A stretch of 64,000 nt of DNA from Glebionis coronaria (taxonomy: Eukaryota > Streptophyta > Magnoliopsida > Asterales > Asteraceae), in assembly GCA_025667525.1 (NCBI GenBank), contig CM046878.1, positions 78,037,696-78,101,695 of the forward strand. Direction: 5' to 3'. Below are positions 11,536 to 24,900 of the stretch, piece after piece (position 1 is the stretch's first letter; each line of letters begins with the position of its first letter). Made by a program: the position numbers and the translations under genes. A model generated the notes under the pieces. The model saw only the letters and a program-made list of their open reading frames with translations, searched no databases and was not told the DNA's origin.

Positions 11536-14500
11536 AGAGGTTATTCAAGATCTTTGAAGTATATTGTACTTTAAAGCTTGGATCGATCTTTGCTCTCTTT
11601 TTCAAAACAAATGGTTTTTAAAAATGAAAACGGTTTTTAAAAATAGAGACGATCTTTGTATCAAATTGTTCATGAAGAGTGATTACTTATGACATGTGTT
11701 TTGTTGTTTCATTCATACAAGTTTTGGTGTTAAATAAACTTTGTATAATAGCTTGAATTAAATCTTTTCATGTTTGGAAGTATAAAAATCTTTTGTGTCA
11801 TAATTAACTCTAAAATACGAGTTCTATGTGTCTAAAATGAATTTTTAGAGTCCTAAGTCCTTCCAAAAAGTTACCAAATGATTTTGGCCAAAAACTCATT
11901 TTTTGTCCTCTGACCGCGGTTCCTTATTGTTCCCCGCGGATCCTTATCAATAAGGAACCGCAGTCAGTCTGACTCAGATTTTTGAAAACTTTGAAAAATC
12001 ATATAAAATCAACCGTAAGTCCGTAGAAGTCGTGCCACCCGTCATTTCAAACTTAATTGAATTTTCTTTCAATTAAAAATGCTTCCAAACCTTTATTCAA
12101 ACTTTAAAATTTGGATGGTTTCTAAGTTCCATACTTTGTCCAAACTTGTGTTTTACTCTTTTCTATTAAGTTGGACATCTCTTGGTGATATATCTTTGAA
12201 AATTGATATATTTACAAAGTGTTAAACTTAATTAAATTTTAAATGGGTCAAAGACTATTTTCAAATAAAATCAAGCTATGAATACTTTGGTGTATCTAAC
12301 ACTCAAAACATGGACGAATGCTTTTATGTGTTAAGCTAATTGTTTGTGTGTGTTTCCTTGTGTGTTATTATTATATGTAGACATTATTAAGTGTTCCTTG
12401 CTATTTGTAGTAGTATTGCTTATATGTCTAGTCTCTTGTGCCTTGCTTGGTATTTGTTAGTATCTAGTTTTTCCTAATTAGGATGTATGCTAGATTTCTT
12501 GCATTTTAGTTGCAACATCATGTGTGCATTGCATATAGGATTAACATCTCTTGGTTTACAAATGTTACATATACATTTTGTACACCTTGGCATGTTCTTT
12601 AACAATTTTAGGTTTGAAAGCTTTGGGAGCTTGTCATATCTATTGATTTGGGTCGTCTTACTCGATCATGGTGTTATTAGTTCAAGTAGATAAATGTCTC
12701 ACTATAAAACATGAAACACCCTTGGAAAATCTTAGCTATTTTCTCTTAAAAGAGTGTTTGTGGGAATCAAGAAAGATTTCGATTAAATATCAATGCATTA
12801 TTCAAACTATGATTGGTATCATTATCGAATCTAATTGACATGTTTTTTTTTGTATAGACATGAATGTGGTTTATTAATAATATACATCGGATCATAACTC
12901 ACACTTGTGTTGATGGTGTTATATTGAATCTACTTGTTCAAATTGTTAGACATATCTTGTTTAATAATTACTTATAATGCACAATAGAGTCGGTTTGATA
13001 ACTTGGATGTTTCATCCGAAATACTCAAGTAATTTACATTGCTATGCAATTTATAAATGTGTCATTTCCGAAAGACCAATCAAGAGTGTTCTAACAAATT
13101 GTGTAAACTTGGTTTGTACAATTCAATGTTATTGGCCTCAAGATCTATTAAGGTAATTAACCTTAACTAGACTCTTTTGTTAAGATATGCAATGATGCAT
13201 TCTTAACCCTCATTAGGTCATGCATTGTGTCGCCATGCAAGTTTCATCCTTGCTAAACTTTATTAGGCAAATGTTGGAATTACATTTTGTCTAACTTGAG
13301 AATGACTACTAGAGAATTTATGCATTAGGATCTTAATTTGACCTAACGGTTGAATTACTTCCACGTGGGAAGTTGAGTTGGTGTATAACTCGTAAAAATG
13401 GTCGTGTTTAGCCTTAATTGAGCACCTCTAGTGATAGTCTCATACTCATTCTCTAAATTGGCTAAATGGCTCTTCCTATATATGACTAATGATAGTTTAC
13501 TTTGATGAACTTTGTATGTCATTAGGAGTCTTTTTCTTTTGTAGCCATTAGGTCTTTCTTAGCTTTCTTCTTACGTGCTAATTGACCCTATGTGTCTTTC
13601 CTTTGTGTGTATTCTAGTTTTTATTGCTCTTAAGCATGACTTTATGATAAGTTAGACTAGAACATTAGGATTTGCTTAATTGGAAAATCCTCCTTCACCA
13701 CCTAAACCAAGCCTCACCACCTTAACCAAGCCTCTGTAGGCGGTTCTTTAAATAGACCACGGATCCATATCAATATGGAACCGCCGGTGGAGATAAAGAA
13801 CCGCGGGCAGAAGCTCTTAAATTCGGGTTTTCTGAAACTTCCCAATTGTTCCAACACCCTTTCACACACCCAAGAATGAGATTGTTCCAATTCTTATCTC
13901 TTCATCACCCTCACCACCTCTTGCTCCATGCAAGACTACCTCAACCCATGGTACCAACCATTCACATGGTTCTACCTCCTCTTCATTCCAATCTAGAATG
14001 AATGAGCTAACCTCACCCTTCACTCCAAGTACTCTCTTGGATGTGACTACCCAACCTCAACCCATCCAAAGCATTCCTATTGTGAATGACTTTGTTTATA
14101 CCTTGATGACTTCATCTTTTACCCCTTCAAACTCACCCACATCACCTATCCAAAGCATTTCCATTGTGAATGACATTGTTGAACCCTTGGTGACTTCACC
14201 TTTCACCCCACCAAATTCCGCCACCACCCTTGTCTTTCATTTAAGCATATGGATTGCTTATTGCTAAGACATCTAATTTAAGCAAATCTTAGGATTCTAG
14301 TGTAACTAAGATTAAAATTATGCTTAAGTTTTAGGCTTGTTTTTTTTATATACATCTTTGTATGATCTTTATTCTCTTGTATTTCCTTTCATGTTTTTCA
14401 ACATGATTTTTCTTTGAGTCTTAGATCTTGTTGTTATTTTGTTTCTTTCTTTTCTCTTATTTTGAGTCCTTTTCTTAAACTAATAAGAATTAGGAATCTT

Positions 14501-16375
14501 CTTGGAGATTTACAATACATGTAGCTTGATTTGTGATATCTAGATAGATGACTTGCTTGTATGCTACTTGCTTATATATCTTCTTGCTTATCCGTATGTT
14601 ATATGCTTAATTGATTTGTTAATGAATGCATGCTTATTATAAAGGTTTTGTCTTTGTCAAGCAATTCCGATATAATATCTCTTAGATGTGTCTACCTCAT
14701 GCATGTCCTTAAATGCTACGTGCTAACATGTTTTACTTAGTCTTCTCTTTTACAGTAATCTTGTTTCTTGCATGCGATATGTGTTAATTGCGCACCTTCT
14801 ATACATTGGTTTATTGTAGACTTCATAAGGCATTGCATGAATTATCCTATGTGCTTACTTGATTATGTGTTAGATTTTGTACTAACTCTTCATGTCTTCT
14901 TGAGCTTCTTTTGAGTTTCTTCTCTCATTTTCTTTCGAGATTTCACTATCACCTTCTAAGGTATAGTATTCATGAATCATTTTGTGAAGTTATCCTTAAC
15001 TTCTTTGTTGAGTCTCTCTCAATTCATTTTAATCATTCTCTTCCAAGTTGAGTCTCTTTCTTCTAGTCTTTCTAAACTAAGTTGAGTCGAGCCTTACCCT
15101 TTCCTCATCATGTAATTGTTCTTTGAACATCCATAATGATTGAGAAGAGCTACGAAACTTTGAGCATGTAGTTTATCGTATGCTAAACACCATTTGGTGT
15201 CGACATTCATATGCATTTTTGCCTATAATGTCCTATATCCCGAATTTTTCTTAAAGCGTCGATTTATCCGCTTTTGGTTTTCCTTTATTTTTTTGGTCAA
15301 AATGTCTCTGGGTTGAGATATTTTTGTTCCTCTTTTTGAGAGTTGATTGTGGTTAAAATTTACAATTGGTATGGGTGATTCCATCAATTCTAAGTTTTTA
15401 ACCCCTTGAGATGATATTTTCAAATTCTTGGATGTTTCTTTTCTACCTCTACTCCAACAATTTTGAATTGATTTCCTCAAAATCCTCTTCTTGTTTTTTT
15501 GAGAGTTGAGGGTTAAATCTTGAATTTTCTTGGGTGATTCCGAAAATTCTAAGCTTTTTACCCTTTGACATATTATCATTACAATTGGGTGATTCCAACA
15601 ATTGTTAATTGATCTTGTCAAGATCCTCTCTTTTGACTTGTTTTTGGATTGATAGCATCGCGTGCACACTTCTTTCTTCAATGCTTGTCATTGTTTGTGC
15701 AAACGACTTGTTTATCATCCTCTTTTTTTTCTTTTCATCATAGTCCTTCTTTCTCTCTTTTCGACTATGTGGAATTGTTTTTATTGTCCATGTCATACTC
15801 TCTTTAGTTTGGTATTTTTGCCAAGATATTAAAGCGGAGTATGTCCTCTCGGCAATATATGCTCTTTTTATATATGCTCTTGTCTACTAACCTTGTTTTG
15901 TAGGATACTTATAACCAATTTTTGTAGCTCGTCACTATTCTTGCTTTGTTGGTACCTCAAGCAAGGGGGAGCTCATATCAAGGGGGAGCATTTGCAAGAG
16001 TTCAAGTCATTACCTTTGCGATCGTTGACTCACTCTAATTGCATTCATTGAACATCTTGCAAGTAATGCATTTTGGACACTCGTAGATAAGCATATTATT
16101 ATGCTTGGAGTTGGTTAGCCTATGGTGATTGAAGACTTCACTAGGATGACGCAAGCTCAATATTTTTGTATGATGGGTTTATGGTTTGGATTCTCGCCTC
16201 TCAAACGACAACCACTATGGATGATTAGATTTTTGGATGCAAGTTCTCTCGAAGTCGATCCTCCTCTTCTACAAATGAAGACTACCTTTTTGATTCGACA
16301 AAAGGGGGAGAAGTAAGTGTAAACGAGTAACTTATGCATTTTAATATGTGTTGTGGTTTACTTGTTTGTCATCAT
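11536..16375 (+). other. Element A interior, noncoding
   Basis: This stretch of 4.8 kb has only short, unconvincing frames. The one with any pattern is at 13998-14267, a Pro/Thr/Ser-rich peptide with repeated SFTPSN and IQSI-IVND phrases, which may be a remnant of a third reading frame. Two further copies of the GGAACCGCGG palindromic module lie at 11911-11967 and 13735-13811. GGGGGAG runs occur at about 15967, 15981 and 16305. No retroviral-type domain is visible in any frame. Confidence 0.7.
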
Positions 16376-16389
16376 CAAAAAAGGGAGAT
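16376..16389 (+). promoter_or_regulatory. Element A polypurine tract
   Basis: The purine run AAAAAAGGGAGA directly precedes the 3' LTR and would prime plus-strand synthesis. Confidence 0.75.
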
Positions 16390-18372
16390 TGTTAGTGCAA
16401 ACATTACGATGCTTTGTCGATATAATCTCTTTGTGTTTTGTTGATGACAAACGTATAATTCGCAACATATTATGTAAAATGTTAAGGTACTCGTAATCAC
16501 TCAATAATACATTTGTATACTTCTCTCGACACCTCCAAGATCGCATTTGGTATGAATCACTCAAGGTATGTACAAACATGTCATTAACCTAACTAAGTGA
16601 TCAAGGATTAATATTTTCTTAAAACTCACATTTAATCAAATGCGACAAAAGATTTTAATTAACTTTATTTTTAAGAAATTGTTTTATTAAAAAGAAAATG
16701 GTAATTTGAATTTGGCATATTCCATATGCCAAAGGAATATCCTTTGAGGGTATAAACTACCCCAGATGGCATATCCCCACTACAGGACAAATTTGCACGG
16801 ACTCCGACGTGGAGGTTCCTTAAAGGAACCCGCGGTTCCTTATTGATAAGGTACCGCGGGTGGAGATAAGGTACTGCGGGTCTTTTTGACCGTTGCAATG
16901 TTGCCCTATAAATAGTGGATCATTTCCAGCTTTTCTTTTAACCCTTTTTGCACAGTTTCTTTCAAAAAGCATCTTAGATCCTTGATTAGTTAGTTTTGAT
17001 TAATCTTGTTTAAGATGTGATTCAATCTTCAATCTCCTCATCCTATCAAGTGCAAAGAGAAGAACACTATCATTACCATGATGTGTTGGGTTCACTACAT
17101 AATGAAGATCTTTCCTTCTATAGATCTAAGTTATGTTTTTAGTCTTCCTACTATGTATATGTAGAAGATCCAAGTGTTGGGTACACTTGGATGTGTTTGT
17201 AAGGGTAGAATATCCAAGTGATGGGTATCCTTGGATTAGGTGTTAGTTGTGTAGATCCAAGAATTGTTAGTACTTGGATATAGTGTTAGAGTTATAGATC
17301 TAAGTGTTGTGTGCTTAGATCTATATGGTTTATGTGTTTAGGCCATCAAACGCAAGGTTTGTTATGTTGGGCCATAAAACATAACTAGTGGGTAGATTAG
17401 GTTGTGTCTTGGTAGTTCTCACTAAACTCTAAAGTGATGTGGTTGTGTCTAGGTAGTTCTCACTAAACTATAAAGTGATGTGGTTGTGTCTTGTGAGTTC
17501 TCACTAAACTTTAAAGTGACTAGTAGTTGTGTTGTGTGAAGTTCTCACTTAGCTTCAAAGTGAAGAGTCGTGAAGATTGGTTCTAGCTTTCGATTAGAAC
17601 TCGACATCTAGCCTTGTGTCGTTAAATGGTGAAGTAGGCAACGTTGTGTAGATTGGTCCTACCTAAGATTAGGACTCGACATCTAGCTTAGTGTCGGAAA
17701 TGTGTAAGCGACGTTGTGTATGGTTTCTCTACCTTAAGGAGTTTGTTGACTAGTGAAGTAACTCTCGAGTAAGGTGTACTCTAGGAGTGGAGTAGGGCGA
17801 AGAGGAGCTTCGTGACCGAACCACTATAAATCATCGTGTCGGTAACTTCCTTTACATTTATGTCTTTCCCTTTGTAGATGTATTTATAGTTGCATACTTG
17901 TGTTGTGTGTCTTTTTGTACATCACATAATCTAAACATCTAAGTTGCGGAAAAGCTATGGCTTAGTACGTGTGTGCTTCATGTTTAGATTATGGTCAAGT
18001 GTACATCACTTAGTCTAAACATCCTAGTTGCGGAAAAGCTTGTGCTTAGTACGTGTGTCCTTAGTGTTTAGACTATTGCTTGATGTACTCTTGATTTGAT
18101 GTGCTTGTGTATTTTCTTACTTGTAGTATTTATCTCTCAATCAAACACATCTCACATCTAGTCAAGATTGATAAGGAATTTGATACAAAGGATTGTTAAG
18201 GTTTCAAATTAACAATGTTGCTACGTCCACTGTCGGCGGTTCGTTATTGGACCGGCGGTTCCTTATCAATAAGGAACCGCGGGCAGAGATAAGGAACCAC
18301 GGGCAGTGGATTGAGCCGAAATGTTTTGAAAATGAACTAGAAACTATTCAACCCCCCCTTCTAGTTTCTACA
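16390..18372 (+). repeat. Element A 3' LTR
   Basis: This 1983-bp copy is near-identical to the 5' LTR. It carries the same hairpin series and the two palindromic modules (about 16805-16882 and 18232-18306). Confidence 0.92.
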
Positions 18373-18533
18373 AAAAACAATAATGTGACTAACAGCTAGG
18401 GTCGTGCACACCAAATATTTTAATTGAGAAATTAAAACAAACCTCGCAAATAACAGGCAATCACCTAGCCTCTTCTTTAACCCTCCTTGTAATTTCTCAA
18501 AAGTCCGTCTACAATGAATAAGAATACAACCTT
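18373..18533. other. Spacer between elements A and B
   Basis: A 161-bp island of older sequence. The minus strand has an open stretch containing NYKEGLKKRLGDCLLFARF without stops, which might be an exon relic, but I cannot assign it. Confidence 0.3.
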
Positions 18534-19028
18534 TGTTGGGAATAAATTATAGCCAGTCTACTTGAGCGCTGACAAGAGTAAAACAAGCGTTGACAGGAGT
18601 AAAACAAACGCTGACAGCTCAAGCGTTGATATATTGAAGACAAGCACTGATGGAAAGATATACTCTACGCGTTTATTGTATTCTAGATTACTTCTGGTAA
18701 AGATAGGAACAACAATGTATTTTCTATATTTATCTTTACCTAGAATAGTTGATACGTAGATTATTGTACAAGGCTTCTTATGTCTATAAAAGAAGACCTT
18801 TAGGTTAATGTTCAATATAAGTTTTCATACGTAAACTACTTTCATTGTAAGCAAGTTTGATATCATTAATCAAAGTGAAAGTTTGTTTATATCATTGTGT
18901 TCTTGTTTAAGTGTTAATTCCGCATAACACTTAGATTGTCATATACATATACAAAGGTTTCTCTAAGTGTATTACTTGATCTAATCTCGTATACATAAAG
19001 CTAAATCGATCTAAGTTTGGGATCAACA
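18534..19028 (+). repeat. Element B 5' LTR
   Basis: A 495-bp LTR with a TATA box (TATAAAAG, 18785-18792). Four nonamer units start at 18565, 18586, 18607 and 18622 (spacings 21, 21, 15) close to the LTR start, upstream of the TATA box. Confidence 0.96.
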
Positions 19029-19030
19029 AG

Positions 19031-19042
19031 TGGTATCAGAGC
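19031..19042 (+). promoter_or_regulatory. Element B primer-binding site
   Basis: TGGTATCAGAGC, a full 12-base match to the initiator tRNA-Met primer site, two bases after the LTR. Confidence 0.95.
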
Positions 19043-19945
19043 TTGTTGAGAAACTTTTGATCTTAAAGAACACAAGAACCCTAAAAATCACCAAAACCCT
19101 AATTTTCTCTAAACCCTAACAACATCATGTCAAATCCAGAAATAACCTCCTCCTCCTCACCTTTACCAAACATCAAGATTCCCATGCTTGATGCAACCAA
19201 CTTTGAATTGTGGAAATTCAACTTTGAGCAATATCTAGGGATCTATGACTTCACACTCTGGGAGATTATTGAATATGAAAACACATTCAATAAAGCCCAA
19301 AAGATTGTTGATGCTATTGCTGGAAGAGCAGCTGTTGCTGGATGTTCTGAAGCAGATAAGAAACAAAAGCCTGAAGATGGTAGAGCTGTGTCTGCTGAAG
19401 ACATAGCAAAGAAAAGGGTTGATATGAAAACCCTAAATATTCTGAAACTCTCTTTGGGACAAGAGAACCAGCATAAATACAGAGGTTATGAATCTGCTAA
19501 AGACCTTTAGACAGCTCTTGAAGTTGCATATGGTGGCAATGAAGATACTAAGGAAGAGAAGAAGAAGCAACTCATGCATGATTATGCTGTCTTCAAGGCT
19601 CAACCTAATGAAAAGCTTAGTAGTGTGAGAAGCAGATTGCTTGATATTACTAGCGAATTGTCCTTCATGGGGACACAACTTGGTGATGTTGACATTAATG
19701 CTACTTTTCTTAAAAGTCTTGGGGAGGCGTGGAAGATTGAGGCAAGATCTATTTATACCAATAATACTTACAAAAGTTCCACGTTTGATGACATCTACAA
19801 CAAACTGAGGCTGCTGGAAGATGAAACTCTTTTAGAGCATGGAAGCAAGTCTACCAACAGTAACATGGCCTTCTTTTCTCATAGTGAAGGTCAATTCAAT
19901 CAGAAGGACTCCTACATGCATCCAGTTACTGGATCATCATGTGTT

Positions 19946-19991
19946 AGCGCTGGAACATGTCTTGTCAACGTCTCCTTTTTAGACGCTGACA
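19946..19991 (+). repeat. Nonamer array in gag (1)
   Basis: Units resembling ACGYTGACA start at 19946, 19967 and 19982, with spacings of 21 and 15. The middle unit is diverged. Confidence 0.6.
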
Positions 19992-21400
19992 CATTCAAAA
20001 GTGACTCACCAAGAGTTAAACCTGCGGGTTTGGATCTGGATACTGTATGTGCTTATATTGCTTCTTTTCCTAATGGTTCAGTGATTACATATGAGGACCT
20101 TGAGCAGATAAGTGATGAGCACTTGGAAGAGATGGACATTAAGTAGAACATGGCTCTTGCTAGTATAAGAGCAAACAGGTGGAACAGAAGGTTTAAGAAG
20201 AAGATGACCTTAAATGCAAAGGACACAGCTGGATTTGATAAATCCAAAGTTGAGTGCTACAATTGTCATCGTATGGGGCACTTCATGAGGGAATGCAGAT
20301 CTCCTAGAAGATCTGATGCTGGTAAACCCTCAAGTCAAATTGTTAAGGCTTAGGATCCTAAAGCCATCGTCGCAATTCAAGGAATTGATGGTATGGGATG
20401 GGATTGGAGCTATCTGGCTAAGGATATGGAAGAGGATAAAGCTTTGGTTGCTGAAATTGAAGAAGAAGAGCATGTTGAATATGCTCTCATGGCACACTCC
20501 TCTTCTTCATCTGATAATGAGGTATACGATGATGCTTTTTGTAGTAAAGGTTGTAGGTTAAACACTAAGAAACTTAACAAAGAGGTGTTAACATTATTAA
20601 ATGATGTGAGTACTGAAAGATGCAAACTGTCTAATTACCAACTAGCTCTCACTCAAACTGAGAAGATAGTTTCTGAATACAAGAAAATGGAATTTGACTT
20701 AAAAGATAAAATAAATATCTTAAAACATGAGTTAAATGCTAGTATGGATATTAGAAACATCATGGAAAGGGTTAATGGTGAGTTACAGGCTAAGTTAGAT
20801 GAGGCCATTAAGAATAAAGATAATGTTGGCCTTAAAATTCAAAGATTTGATAAGGCCACACAAACCCTAGGAGAATGTGTGAGTAAACAAAGGGATCCTA
20901 AGGACATGACTGGGATTGGGATGAAAGACTACTCTGTGGTTCCACCACCAGCTGGTGACTTTTATGGTGTCCAACAAAAGGACCTATCTTGGACTGGTTT
21001 GCCAGAACTCCAAGAGGAGGAATTCATTCCTCCACCAAGAGTCGTTACCCCAGTTGAAGAGTATCAACAAAAGTTGTCTGATCTGAACGAATGGAAGAAA
21101 GCTAACCCTACCTTATTTGTTAAGGGTGGCTTGCTATGTGAAAGTCCTAATGAGTCAACTTCCATTAAGGTTACAAACCCAATCACTGGTAAGGCTGTTG
21201 ATGTTGGCTCAAACACTATTAGAAAACCTAGCATTAAGTATGCAGAGATGTATAGGAATACTAGGTCACCTAAGAGCCAAGTTAGCAATGATGGAACAGG
21301 CTTCTTCTCTTCTAGACCTAGGGTTGTGTCTAGAAAAGCCTGTTACACTTGTGGTAGCTTTTCACATTTAGCATATAAGTGTGTCAACTCTCCAAAAGTC

Positions 21401-21470
21401 AGCGCTGACAAGAACAAATTCAGCGCTGACAGGAACAAAGTCAACGTTGTTAGAAAGTCAAACGTTGTCA
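21401..21470 (+). repeat. Nonamer array in gag (2)
   Basis: Units AGCGCTGAC, AGCGCTGAC, AACGTTGTT and AACGTTGTC start at 21401, 21422, 21443 and 21461, with spacings of 21, 21 and 18. Confidence 0.85.
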
Positions 21471-21619
21471 GACCCAAACCTTGTGTGCAACAAAGTCCAC
21501 AAGTTGTTAGACCTGCCCCATTCTTCACTAGAGGGTCTAACACTCATGGACAAAGACCATTTCAAAAGACAAACACTTAGTCTAATAGGCAATGGGTTTC
21601 TGTAGCAAACCCTAGGTTT

Positions 21620-21671
21620 AATGCTGACAAGGGTAATTTCAGCGTTGAGAAGACCAATTCCAACGCTGACA
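21620..21671 (+). repeat. Nonamer array in gag (3)
   Basis: Units start at 21620, 21641 and 21662, with an exact 21-base period and diverged spacers. Confidence 0.85.
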
Positions 21672-21981
21672 GAAACGTGACCAGACCTAAATATTTGCAA
21701 CCACATGGTATGGGGTCTAAAGCTTCTTCAAGCTTAACATAGAGACCAAGGAAAGATCAAAACCCCAATGATAATGGGATTTCAATGACCTGCAACAGAT
21801 TTAATTACATTTCAAAGGTCATTACAAAACCTATTGGGGTTAACTGGGTATTTCATCCAAAGAAGGATGAAAATGGGGTTGTTATGAGAACTAAGTCTGT
21901 TCTTATTGAACAACCAGATGAATCCAAGTCTTCCAAGGCTTGGGTTCCCCAAGAAAACTAACTTGTTTTCTTTATGTGTAG

Positions 21982-24900
21982 GGCATTCAAAAACAGGTCA
22001 ATGATTATGGATATTGGGACAGTGGATGCTCAAGGCACATGACAGGGAAGGAATATTATGTTACTAACTTCACTCCCATTAAGGATGGTGATAAGGTTTA
22101 CTTTGGAGGCGGATATGGTACTATCACAGGCAAAGGAACTCTTCTCACCAAGAACTTGCGTGTTGAGAATGTATTTCTAGTAAAGGAACTTGATTACAAT
22201 CTTTTTAATGTATCACAAGTTTGTGATAACAAAAATAAAGTTCTGTTTACTGATATTGAATGTTTGGTGTTAAGCAAGGATTATAAGATCCCTGATGAGA
22301 AATATATTGAATATAGAACACTTAGGCATAAAGACATATACAATGTGAATCTGAATGGGATTAGAATGAATAACAATATGTCTTGTTTTTATGCTAAAGC
22401 TTCAGTAGATGAAAGTAATTTATGGCACAGGAGACTAGGGCACATAAATTTTAAGAATATAAACAGGCTTGTGAGACTTGGCTTGGTTGATGGTTTGCCT
22501 GAGAAGGCTTCTACAATGACCACTCTTGTGTTGCATGTCTTAAAGGCAAGCAGCACAAGGTCTCATTCAAGTCCAAACAGGTGCATTCTAGTTCTAGACG
22601 TCTTCATTTGCTTCATATGGACCTCTTTGGTCCAACCAATATAGAAAGTTTGAATGGTAAGTCATATTGCTTTGTTATCACAGATGACTTTTCTAGGTTT
22701 ACTTGACCTTCTTTCTAGCTATGAAGAGTGACACAGCTGATACTTTAATTGATTTTATCACTCAAATTGAGAAGAAATCAGGCAATGAAGTTAAAATGCT
22801 TAGGAGTGATAATGGTGGTGAATTTAGGAATAAAAAGTTAGATGATTTTTGTGCCAGGAAAGGAATTACTTGGCAATTTAGTGTTGCCAGAACCCCACTG
22901 CAAAATGGGGTTGCTGAGAGGAAAAGTAGAACCCTAATTGAAGCAGCCAGAACCATGTTGGCTGATGCTCATTTTCCTATAGCCTTTTGGGCTGAGGCTG
23001 TTAATACAGTTTGCTATGTTCAAAATAGAGCATTGGTCAACAAAATTCAGAACAAAACACCTTATGAGTTACTTTAGGGAAGAAAACCTAATATTGGTTT
23101 TCTCAGACCTTTTGGTTGTCTTGTAGTAGTGTTGGATACTAGTGATGCCTTAGGTAAATTTAGTGCAAAAGGTGATGAAGGCTACTTCATGGGGTATTCA
23201 GTGCAGAGCAAGGGATATAGGGTTTATCTTAAAGAGGAAAAACGTATACTTGAAAGAGTACATGTTAGGTTTTTAGAGAATAAACCTAGTGATCCTGAAA
23301 GTGGTCCAATTGGTTGTATGACTTGGAACCTTTATCTAGAACTTTAAATTATATGCCTGTCACTAATCCAGACATTGTGAAGGTAACTTCAAATGTTGTG
23401 GAAGAACAAGTTGTTGATGTTTCAGGTACACAGGTTCATGAAAATGTTGGATCACAAGCAGAAAAGTCATCTCCTATACAAGAATATGTTACCATCCCCA
23501 TATGGACAGATGCTTTTGCTGCTGCTGCTGCTGTTGGTAAAGATAATGGTGGTCCCCAAGTACCACCAGATAACAACATGCATGGTCCTTCAGGCGCTGA
23601 CAAAGGAAAATCTAGCGCTGACAAGACCAATTCAGACGTTAATGGCTCAAACGTTGACAACCATAGTTCAAGCGTTGTTAGCCCACACGCTGACAAACAA
23701 GGTTCAGGCGTTGACAACACTTCTGCACATCTTTTTTCTTCCATTTTTGAACAAGGTGAACCTTCTAATTTGTATGAAGAGGTTCATCCTCATGTTGATG
23801 AAAGAGAGTCTAAAGAAGAAGATATTGGCAACATGGAGAATGAGGTTGAGGACACCAGACTTTTTGAAGGAGGAGTTCTCACTTCTACTATGAAGAATCA
23901 CCCAACTTCTCAAATCATTGGTGATATTATGACTCCTGTTCAGACTAGAAGATCTCATCAAGGTCTTGGTGGGTTTATTGCCAATATACACAAGAAGGTT
24001 GATACCCCTCTTGTGCAAGCATGTTTGTTTGCCTGTTTTCTGTCACAACAGGAACCCAAGAAAATATTTGATTCTCTCAAAGAACCAAGTTGGGTGGAAG
24101 CAATGCATGATGAGCTTCACCAATTTGCAATTCAGGATGTTTGGGAGCTGGTTGATTATCCCAGATATGTCAGACCTATAGGGACAAGATGGGTTCTAAG
24201 AAACAAGAGAGATGAAAGAGGTATTGTGGTCAGAAACAAGGCAAGATTAGTGGCTCAGGGATATGCACAAGAGGAGGGGATAGACTATGAGGAGGTCTTT
24301 GCACCAGTTGCAAGGATTGAAGCTATTAGGATCTTCTTAGCATATGCATCCTGCATGGGCTTCACTGTCTATCAAATGGATGTCAAGAGTGCCTTCCTCT
24401 ATGGAACAATTGTTGAGGAGGTATATGTGATGCAGCCTCCTGGTTTTGAGGATCCAGAGAATCCAGACAAGGTGTATAGAGTTAAAAAGGCTATGTATGG
24501 ACTTCATCAAGCCCCTAGAGCATGGTATGGTACTTTGTCTACTTATTTAGTGGACAATGGATTCAAAAGGGGAACCATAGATCAGACACTGTTTACAAAG
24601 AAGAAACGTAAGGATGTGTTGCTTGTTCATATCTATGTTGATGACATCATTTTTGGGTCCACTGATCCAAAGATGAGTGAGAATTTCTCCAAGTTGATGA
24701 CAGACAAATTCAAGATGAGTGCTATGGGGGAGATGAACTTCTCTCTTGGTTTACAAGTTCAGCAGAAAGAAGATGGTATCTTCATCTCCCAGGATAAGTA
24801 TGTGGCAGAGATCTTGAAGAAGTTTGGCTTTTCTCCACATGAAAAGAGGGCTACTACTCCTATGGATAGAGAACACCCTTGGGGAAAGATTGGAGATGGG

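Larger units (their letters stand above)
9541..18372 (+). mobile_element. LARD-type non-autonomous LTR retrotransposon, 8.8 kb (element A)
   Basis: Two near-identical direct repeats of 1982 and 1983 bp begin TGTTAGTGCAAA and end TTTCTACA. The left one is followed by a tRNA-Met primer site and the right one is preceded by a purine tract. The 4.87-kb interior has no gag, protease, integrase, reverse transcriptase or RNase H, so this is a large retrotransposon derivative that must be mobilised in trans. Long LTRs, runs of GGGGGAG in the 3' interior and the AAAAAGGGAGATTG tract before the 3' LTR fit the SIRE/Maximus group of Copia, which is an inference. The flanking five bases (AACAA left, AAAAA right) differ by one, so the target duplication is only approximate. 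Confidence 0.9.
19127..21961 (+). pseudogene. Element B gag (nucleocapsid/capsid), five premature amber stops
   Basis: Gag forms the particle that packages the element RNA. The frame starts at MSNPEITSSSS shortly after the primer site and runs to a TAA after KAWVPQEN. It has two CCHC zinc knuckles, CYNCHRMGHFMREC near 20255-20300 and CYTCGSFSHLAYKC near 21340-21381, with an acidic segment and a coiled-coil stretch between them. Five in-frame TAG codons interrupt it (19508, 20144, 20351, 21578, 21740), yet there is no frameshift over 2.8 kb. Three nonamer arrays sit inside and are translated as SADK-like heptads. The length of about 940 codons is long for Copia generally but usual for SIRE-type elements. 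Confidence 0.88.

Noticed and set aside
9541..18372. Short open frames in the LARD LTRs and interior as genes
   Set aside because: They are short, lack domains, and those in the LTRs occur twice as LTR copies. Composition is noncoding.
9536..18380. A perfect target duplication for the LARD
   Set aside because: The flanks are AACAA and AAAAA, which match at only four of five bases in A-rich DNA.
18558..18815. LTR open frames of about 65-85 codons, present in both element B LTRs
   Set aside because: They span the nonamer array and TATA region of the LTR on either strand and have no domain. The plus-strand one merely translates the array.
21959..22020. Programmed -1 frameshift at CAAAAAC between gag and pol of element B
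   Set aside because: A TAA in the gag frame lies upstream of the A-run, so ribosomes would stop before it. The element also has other frameshifts.
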